64,000 nucleotides of DNA from Candidatus Berkiella aquae (GCF_001431295.2 NZ_LKAJ02000001.1:682001-746000), one strand, 5' to 3'; positions 44,349 to 54,031 are shown, numbered from the stretch's first letter. Translations and numbers: made by a program. The notes: generated by a model not told the origin, from the sequence alone.

Positions 44349-45684
44349 ATATTTTGGTACCGATGGCATTCGTGGCCGTACCGGTGTTCCCCCCATCACC
44401 GCAGAATTTGCTTTAAAATTGGGTTGGGCGGTTGGTCAAGTATTAGCGCAAGATGGTAAAGGGACTGTCTTAATTGGTAAAGACACACGCATTTCAGGTT
44501 ATATGTTGGCTGCTGCATTAGAAGCAGGATTAATTGCCTCAGGTCTTGATGTGTATTTATTGGGACCGATGCCAACGCCAGGGATTGCTTATCTAACGCG
44601 TTCCTTGGGCGCACAAGTGGGCGTCGTCGTGAGTGCTTCGCATAATCCTTATTATGATAACGGCATTAAATTTTTCAGTGCGGAAGGAAAAAAGTTACCT
44701 GATTCCATTGAAAGTAAAATCGAAAGCTTTTTAGAAAAAGAAATGACCACTGTGTCTGCGCAACAAATTGGTCGAGCGAAAATTCGCAGCGATGCAGCTG
44801 CGCGTTATATCGAATTTTGTAAAAGTACTTTTTTAAAGAAATATGATTTAAAAGGTATCAAATTAGTTCTGGATTGCGCTAATGGTGCAACCTATCACAT
44901 TGCTCCGCATATTTTTACCGAGTTAGGGGCAAAGGTCATTACTATTAATCATCAACCTGATGGTTTTAATATCAATGAAGAATGTGGTTCAACCGCACCC
45001 GAATCGTTACAAAAAGCTGTTATTGAGAATAAAGCAGAATTAGGGATTGCCTTTGATGGTGATGGCGACCGCGTGATTTTTGTCGATCATAAAGGCGAAG
45101 TGGTCGATGGCGATGAACTCTTATATATCATTGCCCGTGGCTATGCAGTGAGAGGCGAATTAAATGGGGGCGTTGTTGGAACTCAGATGAGTAATCTGGG
45201 GCTAGAAAATGCCTTGGCTGAACTGAGCATTCCTTTTATCCGAACGAAAGTAGGTGATCGCTATGTGATGGACGCTTTAATGCAACAAGGTTGGTGTTTA
45301 GGCGGTGAGGGTTCAGGTCACATTATTTGCTTAAATAAAACCACAACCGGTGATGGCATTATTTCTGCTTTACAAGTGTTGGGGCAAATTTGTCAAAGTG
45401 AACAATCTTTGCATGAATTGAAAAAGGGCATGGTTAAATGTGCTCAAGTCCTATTGAATGTCCCTGTACAAAGTGGTCAGCAAGTAGTGCAAAATGAACG
45501 TGTTCAAGAAGCATGCAATAAAGCCCAAAAAGCCCTGGCATCAGAAGGCCGTATTTTATTACGCCCTTCCGGTACAGAGCCATTGGTGCGAGTGATGGTG
45601 GAAGGTGAAGACCGGGAACGTATTGAACGAGTTGCTCAAGAAATAGCGGCTATTGTTTCTGAAGTTGCCAAAGAAACCACCTAA
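44332..45684 (+). CDS. glmM: Phosphoglucosamine mutase
   Basis: The 450-residue protein starts at GTG 44332 with AAGGAGA upstream, inside the last codons of folP. It begins KYFGTDGIRGRTGVPPITAE. The phosphoserine loop is VVSASHNPYYDNGIKFF (Ser near residue 103), the metal site is FDGDGDRVIFVD (about 242-253), the sugar loop is GGEGSGHI, and the phosphate-binding loop is LRPSGTEPLVRVM (about 411). It converts glucosamine-6-phosphate to glucosamine-1-phosphate for peptidoglycan and LPS. The ftsH-folP-glmM order is the E. coli one. Confidence 0.97.
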   Translation: MSEQRKYFGTDGIRGRTGVPPITAEFALKLGWAVGQVLAQDGKGTVLIGKDTRISGYMLAAALEAGLIASGLDVYLLGPMPTPGIAYLTRSLGAQVGVVVSASHNPYYDNGIKFFSAEGKKLPDSIESKIESFLEKEMTTVSAQQIGRAKIRSDAAARYIEFCKSTFLKKYDLKGIKLVLDCANGATYHIAPHIFTELGAKVITINHQPDGFNINEECGSTAPESLQKAVIENKAELGIAFDGDGDRVIFVDHKGEVVDGDELLYIIARGYAVRGELNGGVVGTQMSNLGLENALAELSIPFIRTKVGDRYVMDALMQQGWCLGGEGSGHIICLNKTTTGDGIISALQVLGQICQSEQSLHELKKGMVKCAQVLLNVPVQSGQQVVQNERVQEACNKAQKALASEGRILLRPSGTEPLVRVMVEGEDRERIERVAQEIAAIVSEVAKETT

Positions 45685-45974
45685 TGTTAGACGCAGATTT
45701 GTTAAAACGAATTGATGTTTTGATTCAAGATCTGGATCCAGAAGTTTTTATGACGGATGAAGAAAAGCAGCAGGCAGCAAGAGAACGTTTAGCCGTTAAC
45801 ATCAATGCTGCACCGATGTGTTGCCCAGCCTATTTATGGGCAGGTACCTATGCGACTAAAGCAATGCCACCACCACCAGAGCTTGTGCGTGCCATTGAGC
45901 AAGCTCAAGCTCAAAAATCAAAAGAACCGGCCTTTAAAAAGCCACTCCCTAGAAAGCCAAAACCTTCCTCCTGA
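45684..45974 (+). CDS. Small hypothetical protein downstream of glmM, 96 aa
   Basis: The ATG at 45684 overlaps the last base of the glmM stop, so it is translationally coupled to glmM. The N-terminal 45 residues are acidic and helical (LLKRIDVLIQDLDPEVFMTD). The middle has an unusual C-C-P-A-Y-L-W-A-G-T-Y motif (about residues 45-57), and the end is Lys/Pro rich. I do not recognise the family. Coupling to glmM suggests it is a real gene. Confidence 0.65.
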   Translation: MLDADLLKRIDVLIQDLDPEVFMTDEEKQQAARERLAVNINAAPMCCPAYLWAGTYATKAMPPPPELVRAIEQAQAQKSKEPAFKKPLPRKPKPSS

Positions 45975-45985
45975 ATTCGCAACGA

Positions 45986-46306
45986 TTATGGTTTGCGTTT
46001 AGTGGCTCTTGGGGATTGCAGGGGAGTTCTTTCTTTAAGTTCTTCCAATATTTTTTGAAAAGTTGGAGACGTCAAAATTTTTTTTTCTGTTAATTCTTCA
46101 AAACTTGCTCCGACATACATTGGTACATCGACTTCCTTTACGATTGCTAGATATTCTTCATTCGTTAGCGTAATAGAGTCGCCTGGGCCGCCATATATCA
46201 TAAGTGCGTGAGGTATCTCGTCTTTTTTGTAGTGAATTATCGTGCAGAGTGTGTCAGTTGATTGCTTTTTATCATTTTGCTTATGTCTTCTAAAACAAGC
46301 TAGCAT
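45986..46306 (-). CDS. Small hypothetical protein, 106 aa
   Basis: AAGGAGA lies seven bases upstream of the start on the minus strand, so coding is likely. The product has an N-terminal Arg/Lys-rich region with two Cys, a middle with G-G-P-G-D-S-I-T-L-T-N-E-E-Y-L (about residues 40-54), a helical C-terminal half (FEELTEKKI, FQKILEELKER), and a basic tail. I do not recognise it. It is convergent with the small gene downstream of glmM, with an 11-base gap. Confidence 0.55.
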   Translation of the reverse strand: MLACFRRHKQNDKKQSTDTLCTIIHYKKDEIPHALMIYGGPGDSITLTNEEYLAIVKEVDVPMYVGASFEELTEKKILTSPTFQKILEELKERTPLQSPRATKRKP

Positions 46307-46630
46307 GAGGTGTCTCCTTATTTTGGAACTCAGTATAAGTCACGCTTTATCGTAATCAATCATTCCGTTTAAAAAATTGTGTGGGTCAATTGTAGAAAGG
46401 GCAAGCAAGAAGGGGATGCTGCAAACTTATTAGTTAATAAACTAGATATTTTTTGGGCCGATTATAGCGCTTAATCGGCTCATGTTTTGCTTTGATCTTG
46501 AGCCAATTACGGTGTATAGGGAAGTTGCTAATCTCCCTTTTACAAAGGGAGATTAGTTGTTGCTTCGCAAGTGCTGTTCATTAGAGTTCTTGAAGAAAGA
46601 TACAATTATATAGTTTGTAAATTAAGATAA

Positions 46631-46674
46631 AATCCCTCTGCGCTACGCGCGTCTCCCTTTTACAAAGGGAGATT
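46631..46674 (+). repeat. Dispersed repeat, copy A (44 bp)
   Basis: It begins AATCCCTCTGCGCTACGCGC and ends with the hairpin CTCCCTTT-TAC-AAAGGGAG followed by ATT. The same 44 bases occur in reverse orientation at 46776-46819, with no mismatch. Confidence 0.85.
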
Positions 46675-46775
46675 AACTGTTGGTGCAAACCCGGTGCATA
46701 GGTAACACGTTAAATTATATACTTTGAGCCGAATACGGTGTATTCATCTTGCAAGGAGGTTGCGAAGCAACCAAA

Positions 46776-46819
46776 AATCTCCCTTTGTAAAAGGGAGACG
46801 CGCGTAGCGCAGAGGGATT
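46776..46819 (-). repeat. Dispersed repeat, copy B (44 bp, inverted)
   Basis: Exact reverse complement of the copy at 46631-46674. A short GGTTGC-GAA-GCAACC hairpin precedes it at 46758-46772. The two copies could pair to make a long hairpin enclosing about 100 bases. Confidence 0.85.
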
Positions 46820-46846
46820 TTTAAAACATGTCATTTATTTCTAGTA

Positions 46847-48895
46847 TTATTTTATTCGCAATATTGGCAAAATACTATTCTCATCATCAGTCCATAACAG
46901 CGGTTTAACCGTGTTGTGTGGGCTGATGGTAAACCCTCGTTGTCGATGTAACCAATCGGCAAAGCCTGGATTGCATGAAATCATAGCCCAAGTTGAATAA
47001 ACAATATTGGGTAAAAAGTTGGCTTGGCTCTCAATCCAAAAATGTCTACAGTTCAAATGGTGAGCTAATGCAGAAGTAATTGGCATCAAATTGATAAAAC
47101 TATTCGAAGTATGAAAAACGATAATACCTTGTGGTTTAAGTAATTCAGAATAAAGTATCATGGCTTCTTTTGTGATGAGATGAAAGGGGATTGCATCACC
47201 ATTGAAAGCATCAATGATAATAATGTCGTATTGCGGGCGAGGCACAGCTTGAGAAGCTTTAGCCATTTGAATTCTAGCATCGCCTAATACTACAGCGCTC
47301 TTAGCAGGTGATTTGCTTAAAAAATGAAAATGCTGACGAGCAATCTTTGCAATGTCTGGGTCGATTTCATAAAAAGTGATTTCATCTTTGGGATTGGTCA
47401 GTGAGGCAATCGCCCCGGTTCCTAACCCGACAACCGCTATTTGTAATGGTTCATCAAGCGTTTGACTCAAATATTGAATTGCTAATCCCGCACCGGAATT
47501 AGGGCCATAATAGGTGGTTGGCCATAATTGTTTTTCAGGTTCTAAATATTCTAAGCCATGCATTACCGTGCCATGCAGTAACATTCGATAAGGAAAACCC
47601 GATTCGGTTTGCATATCATAGACGCGTAATAATCCATATAAATTGCGATGTTGCAGAATCAGTTTTTTATCTTTGGGGAAAGTATCAGCCCAAATAACCA
47701 GCAAGAATACAATCAGTGTGATTAAGCAAAAAATGCTAATCACTAGAACTTTGATTTTTTTGTTTTGTTGATACAAATGGCAGCTAATAACAATGATAAT
47801 CAAGTTAATAATGATGAGTGGCAGATATAAGTTCCACCAATTATCTAATAACAAAGAAAGACCATTTGCGAACAACCCGCCCAAGACACTTCCTAAGGCA
47901 ATGTAAAGATAAAACAAGGTGAGATTTTTTTGTGCAGGTTTGGCTCTAACGAGTTCACCATGACAAATGATACAAGCGCTATAGAATAAACCCAGTAAAA
48001 AAATAACAATTTGTATGCCATTTAAAGTTAAAAGATAAATATTTTTTAAAATGAGTAGAATAAATACCGCAAAAATGGGGACCCAAAATTCTCGTTCATA
48101 GCCTTTAGGGGTAGCAAAGGTCGTGATAAATGAGATTAAATAAACAGCGAGCGGTAAAATCCATATTAAAGGTACATTGATTACATTTTGTGTTAAAAAT
48201 TGCGTTGTCGATAGTAAAAGCGCGCTGGTTAAAAAAGCCAATATAAGCCACTTTGCCAATAGCGTAAAAGAAGTTGAAATAGGTTGTTCTGTTTCCAGAC
48301 GTGGCTTCGTGTTAGAGGAACGTAATTGGTATAAACACAATGCACATAAAATGGCATAAAATATATAAATAACCGAACATAACAAGGATTGCTTTTGAGT
48401 ACCAATAAAAGGCTCTAAAAGGAGTGGGTATCCTAATAATCCGAGCAAGGAGCCTGCATTGGAAATGGAATAATAAAAATAAGGATAAGGTGTTTGTTTG
48501 AGTGTGCAATACCAATGTTGCAATAAAGGGCTTGAAGCAGATAAAACCATAAAGGGAAGTAAAATACTGGAGGTTAAAATGCTTAATACGCTCAAAGGTG
48601 GCCAAATAGACTCAACAGATAGGTGAGGTTCTAAATGGATAGGAATAAAATAAAAAGAGATCAATATGACAATAAAATGGATGATGGCTTGATTTTTTTC
48701 TGTAAAGAATTTAGTTAATAAATAGGCATAAAAATAACCCAATAATAATGCTACTTGGAAAAATAGCAAACTGGTTATCCATACAAATGATGAGCCACCA
48801 AATTGCGGGACTATATATTTAGCAAGCACTGGTTGTACAAAAAATAAAAGAAAAGCACTGAGGAAGATGGCGACACTAAATAGCCATTGCAGCAT
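46847..48895 (-). CDS. Membrane protein fused to a spermidine-synthase-like domain, 682 aa
   Basis: Residues 1-400 hold about 12 hydrophobic helices, starting LFSVAIFLSAFLLFFVQPVL, resembling an MFS-like membrane unit. Residues 420-660 form a SAM-dependent spermidine-synthase fold with the nucleotide loop VVGLGTGAIASL (about residue 484), the acidic end YEIDPDIAKIA, GDARIQM, and IIIIDAFNGDAIPFHLIT (about 565-582). Fused proteins of this type are widespread in bacteria and their substrate is unknown. The missing aminopropyl-donor context (no speD nearby) means that true spermidine synthesis is unproven. Copies of a dispersed repeat lie downstream. Confidence 0.82.
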   Translation of the reverse strand: MLQWLFSVAIFLSAFLLFFVQPVLAKYIVPQFGGSSFVWITSLLFFQVALLLGYFYAYLLTKFFTEKNQAIIHFIVILISFYFIPIHLEPHLSVESIWPPLSVLSILTSSILLPFMVLSASSPLLQHWYCTLKQTPYPYFYYSISNAGSLLGLLGYPLLLEPFIGTQKQSLLCSVIYIFYAILCALCLYQLRSSNTKPRLETEQPISTSFTLLAKWLILAFLTSALLLSTTQFLTQNVINVPLIWILPLAVYLISFITTFATPKGYEREFWVPIFAVFILLILKNIYLLTLNGIQIVIFLLGLFYSACIICHGELVRAKPAQKNLTLFYLYIALGSVLGGLFANGLSLLLDNWWNLYLPLIIINLIIIVISCHLYQQNKKIKVLVISIFCLITLIVFLLVIWADTFPKDKKLILQHRNLYGLLRVYDMQTESGFPYRMLLHGTVMHGLEYLEPEKQLWPTTYYGPNSGAGLAIQYLSQTLDEPLQIAVVGLGTGAIASLTNPKDEITFYEIDPDIAKIARQHFHFLSKSPAKSAVVLGDARIQMAKASQAVPRPQYDIIIIDAFNGDAIPFHLITKEAMILYSELLKPQGIIVFHTSNSFINLMPITSALAHHLNCRHFWIESQANFLPNIVYSTWAMISCNPGFADWLHRQRGFTISPHNTVKPLLWTDDENSILPILRIK

Positions 48896-48984
48896 TGATA
48901 TCGCCGTTGCTTATCAAGAATGAATTATTTAATTATAAGACTTTATTTAAGTCACCAGAGGTGATCATAAGCGCAGTTTAAACG

Positions 48985-51900
48985 CTATAACTTTCTCAGC
49001 TGAGCTTTTGGGGCTTCTTCAGGTAAAGAACCCTTTCGCATGCCGTCGATCGCTTTTTTAACGTCTTGATTTAAATTATTGCGACCTTCATTCTCAACTC
49101 TATCTAACATCTTGTTAAATCCATCGGGTGTACGAGAAGTGGGGGTAGGGTTAGATAAGTGTTCTTTAATTTGCTTTAATATATATTGGTTTATGGGATC
49201 AGATTTGAGTTCTTTGATAAGGCTATCTAAATATTCTCCCCATTTTTGATTAAAATTCTTATCTTGTTGGGTAGGTAAAGGTGGTTTATTTTCAAGTATC
49301 TTACCTTCGCCTAAATCTTTTAATAATAGTTGGACACTAAGAGGAAACGTAATACTGGCCTGTTCGGTGACGCGTTGAATCACTTTTTGTAATGTTTCAA
49401 TTTGAGTAGGATTCATATCAATGTGAGCTAGCATATAATCTTTTACCTGATTTAAAGCATACATCGCTATTTTATTTTGATCACTAGGAACGAGTCTATC
49501 ATTCAGAGCAGTAATTTCGTCGGATAAACGTTTTTCCCAGCCTGCAACAAAATGACTTTTTGTTTTTTGCAATTGAAAGACATTAGCATTTGAGAGCGAA
49601 GGATCAACTTCTGGTTCTACCTTAACCTCGGTTTGATTGCCCAAAGCCGTATCTAATTGGGAGATAGATTGTTCAACGGGGGCAAGTTCAGCTTGCTTTA
49701 ATTCTTGGGCTTTGGTTTGTAAGGGCTCTAATAATTCATGATGGCCTAATAATTTAGCGACTTCGATGGCAGAGCGGGGAGGTGCATTGAATAGATTTTT
49801 AAAAAAGTCACCCGGTTTACCTTTCAAGGCATCTTTTAACGCACCGAATATACCCCGTTTATAGTGAGTTGATTTTAAGCGTGGATCGCTTCCTGCTTTT
49901 AATGCCGTTTCGACTAAGTCTTTGTTGTTATTTTTTACCGCTTCATGCAATAAAGAATTGCCACCTAAATGGGTGTTATTTAACGAGTCTTTAACCGATT
50001 TCATCATATTATCGAATAGGGTATTGACCTGTGCGACATCTTTGTCGGTAATATGCTCACCTCTTAAGAGTTTATGATCAAGTTCAGTTTTAATATTTTC
50101 AATTGAGCCCGCAATGCGTTCAAATATGGCTTTAAATTCACTGTCTTTAGGATAACTTGAAGCTAAACGATTGACTGTCCTATAAAGTTCGGTCGCTCTT
50201 TGTTCAATCGGTGCCATCATTTCACGGTGATGTGTTTTTACGTCAACAAAGGCTTTTTTACCCTGTTCGTAAAGGCTGAAAGCTTTTTCAATAGTTTCAG
50301 ATTTGACAGAAGGGGCATTTTGACTTGACTTTTCTAATGCGACAAGTAGTTCATCCATCATCCCATCTTCTAAACGTAAGTTGCGAAAACCAGTGGCTAA
50401 GCGTCCTTTGCGTGCAGGAGAAAAATCATCTTTTTCTTGTAACTCAAAAACTAATGATTCGACAAAAGGAAACGAAACATGGCCTAAAAATTGTTTTTTT
50501 GCTTCATTGATTCTTTGACTGAGCAATGTGTCGTATTCATGTTTTTGTTCATCTTTAGGTAAATCGAGATTAGTAGGCTTGTAATTTTCGAAGAACTCTT
50601 TTTTGACATGATCAATATAAGCATGATAAAACGGTGCAAGCGTTTGCACAATCTCAGAACGAGGTTCGGCAAAAAATTGCCTTAATTGTTCTTTTGCTTG
50701 CGGGTTCGGTGCCATGTTATTTTCAGGAGAACCGACAGCTTTTTCCACGAGAATAAAAAATTCTTTTTTCATGTCAGGATCAATGGGGAATTTTAAGTTA
50801 TTAAAAATTTCTTTCACGACCCATTTGGTAAACATATCTGGATTGCGATAAACCAAGTTGACATTTTTGGTTTGATTGAAGCGTTCAACGAGTAATTTGC
50901 TGGCAAAGGCAACACGCTCATTCATGGGTATTTCGGAAAAACCTTTTGCTGTCAAAGCACTCATCCCATTTTCATCTTTTTGATCAACATGTTCTGCCAT
51001 CAGTGATAGTTGTTGTTCCGCTGTTATTTCTGGTTGTTCGATGAAATCTTTCGTGAGTGGATTTTCGCTTAAGGCTTTTCGACGTTTTTCTACATCTTCC
51101 GGTTTATTGCTATCAAGATATACTTTTTTACCGGTGTTATCTAAAACGTGATCAATTGTAACCCCACAGTAAGGGTTAACGCAGACATCGGTTTGTGCAA
51201 GGTTACCTGCCAGTATGTTTTGTTCTTGAAGTTTGATGTTTAGATCATTGCAAAATGCTTGTAAATCTTCTGGTGGAAAATCGTTTTTAAAATAAACCGT
51301 AAAAAGGGCATCATTTAAAATCCGCTCACCCGAGATAATTGTGCCAATTTCAGTGCTAGCAACGACTTTAAGCCCATTTTCAATGGCGGCTTTTCTCTCA
51401 TCTGGTATCTGGCTTAGCACTTGGTTGATGACGTTCTCAGTATTGGGATAAGCGGCTTTTAGGTCATCGATGGTTTTTTGGATATCGATATGAGGATCAT
51501 TACTTAAAATTTGCGTTAATTTTTTAACCGCAGCTTCACGACTTTTTTGCATCGTATTATTGACATGATCAATATCAGCAACTTTATATTCACTAAGTAA
51601 GTTTGCATATTTTTCGGATTGAATGAGATTATTTATAATCTCCATCGCTTGTACAGTTTGCTGTGGGTTGACGCTGATATGCATTTTAATATCATTTTTT
51701 TCTTCTTTTTGTTCAGATTCTTGTTTGAAATGCATTACATAAAAACCCTGAGTATTGTGCTCTGGTAACATACGGCCAAATTTAGGACTATCAAACTCAG
51801 CATTACTATCCCATTGTTTATGCATTTTAAGTGCTTCATAAATAGGCATATCTTGCATTTTACTCGGATCTAATTTGTCTTTTCGAATATCACGAATAAG

Positions 51901-52644
51901 TTGCAAGACTTCTTCTGTTTTTGCTCTTACTTGAGGAAGATGACTATAGGAATAGACATTGGTTGATAATTTAAACTTGATTTTATTGAGTTCATCCGCT
52001 GTAATATTTTCGGTGGTGAGCAAGTGTTGACGATTTTGGTCAATGATATCGAGTTTTGCTTGGGTATCGTTCACAGAATCAATAACATCATTAACAAGCT
52101 GCGACGCTTTTTTTCTAGTAGCAATGTTAGGATCGCTAATTAATTTCGCTACCCGTTCTTGCAATGAGTGAATATCATTTTCAAGTTGTTGAACCGTCAT
52201 GGTATTGGGACTCTTTTTGCGTAATTGTTCCCCTATTTGTTTTTTAAGTTCGGCTAATCTATCTAAAGCACCGTCAAGAAATGCGGTATCATCCTCTTGC
52301 TTAGCACGATCTTCTTGTTGTCGCTTTGTTTCATTTTCTTTTGCCACTTTATCTTTAGGTAATTCGCTAATTAATTTGGCAAAATTGGCTTTTTGTTGTG
52401 GGGTAGTGGGTAGGGTAGAATTTTTATGCGCATATTTAATAATCGCTTGGATTTGTTTTTTTTCTGAATGAGAGATGTTATGCAAATAATCAGAAAAGTT
52501 AACATTAAAAGGATTTCTCGTTTGAATCCCATAGATAAAAGCGCCCACAATTTCTAAGGGGGGATCCTCTAAATGATCTTCAGGGTGTAAGAGTAAATCA
52601 TCCAAGTAGGCTTCTAATTCAATTTTATCATCGAGCTTTGACAT
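48985..52644 (-). CDS. Large ankyrin-repeat protein, putative effector, about 1219-1223 aa
   Basis: I use the second ATG (52644, MSKLDDKIELEAYLDD), since GGTG lies at proper spacing; ATG 52656 is an alternative with no clear ribosome-binding site. The protein is almost wholly alpha-helical with no signal peptide. A predicted coiled coil lies at about residues 110-180 (LDRLAELKKQIGEQLRKK). Residues about 890-985 include ankyrin-like repeats (GGNSLLHEAVKNNNKDLVETA, then AIEVAKLLGHHELLEPLQT). The rest matches no family I know. Large, soluble, ankyrin-bearing proteins are typical of Legionella/Coxiella-type effectors. That role is inference; no secretion signal was verified. Confidence 0.75.
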   Translation of the reverse strand: MSKLDDKIELEAYLDDLLLHPEDHLEDPPLEIVGAFIYGIQTRNPFNVNFSDYLHNISHSEKKQIQAIIKYAHKNSTLPTTPQQKANFAKLISELPKDKVAKENETKRQQEDRAKQEDDTAFLDGALDRLAELKKQIGEQLRKKSPNTMTVQQLENDIHSLQERVAKLISDPNIATRKKASQLVNDVIDSVNDTQAKLDIIDQNRQHLLTTENITADELNKIKFKLSTNVYSYSHLPQVRAKTEEVLQLIRDIRKDKLDPSKMQDMPIYEALKMHKQWDSNAEFDSPKFGRMLPEHNTQGFYVMHFKQESEQKEEKNDIKMHISVNPQQTVQAMEIINNLIQSEKYANLLSEYKVADIDHVNNTMQKSREAAVKKLTQILSNDPHIDIQKTIDDLKAAYPNTENVINQVLSQIPDERKAAIENGLKVVASTEIGTIISGERILNDALFTVYFKNDFPPEDLQAFCNDLNIKLQEQNILAGNLAQTDVCVNPYCGVTIDHVLDNTGKKVYLDSNKPEDVEKRRKALSENPLTKDFIEQPEITAEQQLSLMAEHVDQKDENGMSALTAKGFSEIPMNERVAFASKLLVERFNQTKNVNLVYRNPDMFTKWVVKEIFNNLKFPIDPDMKKEFFILVEKAVGSPENNMAPNPQAKEQLRQFFAEPRSEIVQTLAPFYHAYIDHVKKEFFENYKPTNLDLPKDEQKHEYDTLLSQRINEAKKQFLGHVSFPFVESLVFELQEKDDFSPARKGRLATGFRNLRLEDGMMDELLVALEKSSQNAPSVKSETIEKAFSLYEQGKKAFVDVKTHHREMMAPIEQRATELYRTVNRLASSYPKDSEFKAIFERIAGSIENIKTELDHKLLRGEHITDKDVAQVNTLFDNMMKSVKDSLNNTHLGGNSLLHEAVKNNNKDLVETALKAGSDPRLKSTHYKRGIFGALKDALKGKPGDFFKNLFNAPPRSAIEVAKLLGHHELLEPLQTKAQELKQAELAPVEQSISQLDTALGNQTEVKVEPEVDPSLSNANVFQLQKTKSHFVAGWEKRLSDEITALNDRLVPSDQNKIAMYALNQVKDYMLAHIDMNPTQIETLQKVIQRVTEQASITFPLSVQLLLKDLGEGKILENKPPLPTQQDKNFNQKWGEYLDSLIKELKSDPINQYILKQIKEHLSNPTPTSRTPDGFNKMLDRVENEGRNNLNQDVKKAIDGMRKGSLPEEAPKAQLRKL

Positions 52645-52925
52645 AACCCACCCCATTGTCTTTATGTGCTAGTACTCGGTATTCCACACGCAATATGAAT
52701 ACATATATAAATTAGTTAGCTTCCAATGAAAAAAGTTGCTAGGTTCTTGAGGATTATTTACGGTGATATTCCCATGGAAATAGAAAGGGGGTTTTTATTG
52801 CGCGCTTGGGTATACGCGTTTTGGAATATAGCCAAATACCTAAAATCAAATTACTTGCACGTGCTTAAGTAACTCAGTTAATATTCACCCGCTTTTGGGT
52901 TAACAAAAAAAAATAGCAGAGCAGC

Positions 52926-53684
52926 ATGCAAGCAAATCGCGCACGATATGTCATTGGTAACTGGAAAATGAACGGTTCGCAACAACACGTTGCTGCCTTC
53001 TTTGATCGCTTATCACAAGTTGAGTTACCTGCTACTGAAATGGTCGTGTGCCCACCCAGCATTTATTTATCTCAAGCAGCACAGATATTAAAGCCTTCGT
53101 CTCAGATAAAATTAGGCGCCCAAGATGTGAGCGCTCACCCCCCAGGTGCATATACAGGCCAGATTTCTGCCAGCATGTTAATAGAGCAAGGGTGCCGTTA
53201 TGCGATTGTGGGGCATTCTGAGCGTCGTGAATATAACAAAGAAACTGATGCTGACGTCGCTGCAAAATTTCTAGCAGCGAAGCTTGCTGGGCTTACCCCG
53301 ATTTTATGCGTTGGTGAAACGCATGCACAACGACTTGCAGAGCAAACAGACAAGGTTGTTGTTAGTCAATTAAATTCTATACTGTCGCACCATGGTGCAG
53401 ATGTTTTTGAAGGTGCCTTACTTGCTTATGAGCCTATTTGGGCTATTGGAACAGGCTTAACGGCAACTCCAGAGCAAGCCCAAGCGGTTCATCACTTGCT
53501 TCGAGAGACTATCGGCGGGTATGATTCGTCGGTTGCAGCACGATTGCCCATTTTGTATGGTGGCAGCGTTAAAGCATCTAATGCTGCAGCTTTATTTAGT
53601 ATGCCTGATATCGATGGCGCATTAGTTGGTGGCGCATCGTTGCAAGCAGAAGAATTTTTGGCAATTTGTGAGTCGAATAAATAA
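52926..53684 (+). CDS. tpiA: Triosephosphate isomerase
   Basis: The 252-residue TIM barrel begins RARYVIGNWKMNG, with the substrate Asn/Lys of N-W-K near residues 12-14. The catalytic His lies in VGHSERREYN (about residue 97), the catalytic Glu in AYEPIWAIGTG (about 168), and phosphate-binding strands in LYGGSVKASNA and GALVGGASL. It interconverts dihydroxyacetone phosphate and glyceraldehyde 3-phosphate. secG follows after two bases, so they are co-transcribed, as in many relatives. Confidence 0.97.
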   Translation: MQANRARYVIGNWKMNGSQQHVAAFFDRLSQVELPATEMVVCPPSIYLSQAAQILKPSSQIKLGAQDVSAHPPGAYTGQISASMLIEQGCRYAIVGHSERREYNKETDADVAAKFLAAKLAGLTPILCVGETHAQRLAEQTDKVVVSQLNSILSHHGADVFEGALLAYEPIWAIGTGLTATPEQAQAVHHLLRETIGGYDSSVAARLPILYGGSVKASNAAALFSMPDIDGALVGGASLQAEEFLAICESNK

Positions 53685-53686
53685 TT

Positions 53687-53998
53687 ATGTATGAGATAGT
53701 TCTAGTATTCCACGTTATCGTCGCTCTACTGTTGATTGGGTTAATCCTGATGCAACAAGGCAAAGGGGCACAAGCGGGAGCTGCTTTTGGCAGTGGTGCT
53801 TCTCAAACCGTTTTTGGTAGCCAAGGCTCGGGCGGTTTTTTAAGCCGTGCAACAGGCACCTTAGCAGCGATCTTTTTCGTGTTAAATTTATTTTTAGCTT
53901 TCTGGATTAATAAAACACATCGACCAACAACGGTTGTTGCACCGTCTGAAAAGGCGGCACCTGCTGTGCCCAGCACAGAAGGAGATATTCCAGAGTAA
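53687..53998 (+). CDS. secG: Preprotein translocase subunit SecG
   Basis: The 103-residue protein has two membrane helices (about 3-21 and 54-72). Between them is the conserved M-Q-Q-G-K-G-A-Q-A-G-A-A-F-G-S-G loop, then T-V-F-G-S-Q-G-S-G-G-F-L-S-R, the SecG signature. The C-terminus is Ala/Pro rich. SecG assists SecYEG during protein export. It lies between tpiA and tRNA-Leu, matching the E. coli secG-leuU linkage. Confidence 0.95.
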   Translation: MYEIVLVFHVIVALLLIGLILMQQGKGAQAGAAFGSGASQTVFGSQGSGGFLSRATGTLAAIFFVLNLFLAFWINKTHRPTTVVAPSEKAAPAVPSTEGDIPE

Positions 53999-54004
53999 TA
54001 AAGA

Positions 54005-54026
54005 CTCTCTCCATTTATGGAGAGAG
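54005..54026 (+). terminator. Hairpin between secG and tRNA-Leu
   Basis: CTCTCTCCAT (54005-54014) pairs perfectly with ATGGAGAGAG (54017-54026), six bases before the mature tRNA. No T-run follows. It may be a processing site that separates the secG mRNA from the tRNA rather than a terminator. Confidence 0.45.
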
Positions 54027-54031
54027 ACTAT

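Larger units (their letters stand above)
46307..46846. other. 540-base gap holding dispersed palindromic repeats, no gene
   Basis: No coding region is supported. The stretch holds a 13-bp perfect palindrome (46528-46556: CTAATCTCCCTTT, TAC, AAAGGGAGATTAG), a pair of identical 44-base inverted copies (46631-46674 and 46776-46819), and an 8-bp hairpin at 46457-46479. The phrase GAGCC-(A/G)-AxTACGGTGTAT occurs near 46500 and 46727. It separates two minus-strand genes. Confidence 0.7.

Noticed and set aside
52774-52872. 32-residue reading frame upstream of tpiA
   Set aside because: No family match and a weak ribosome-binding site; probably chance.
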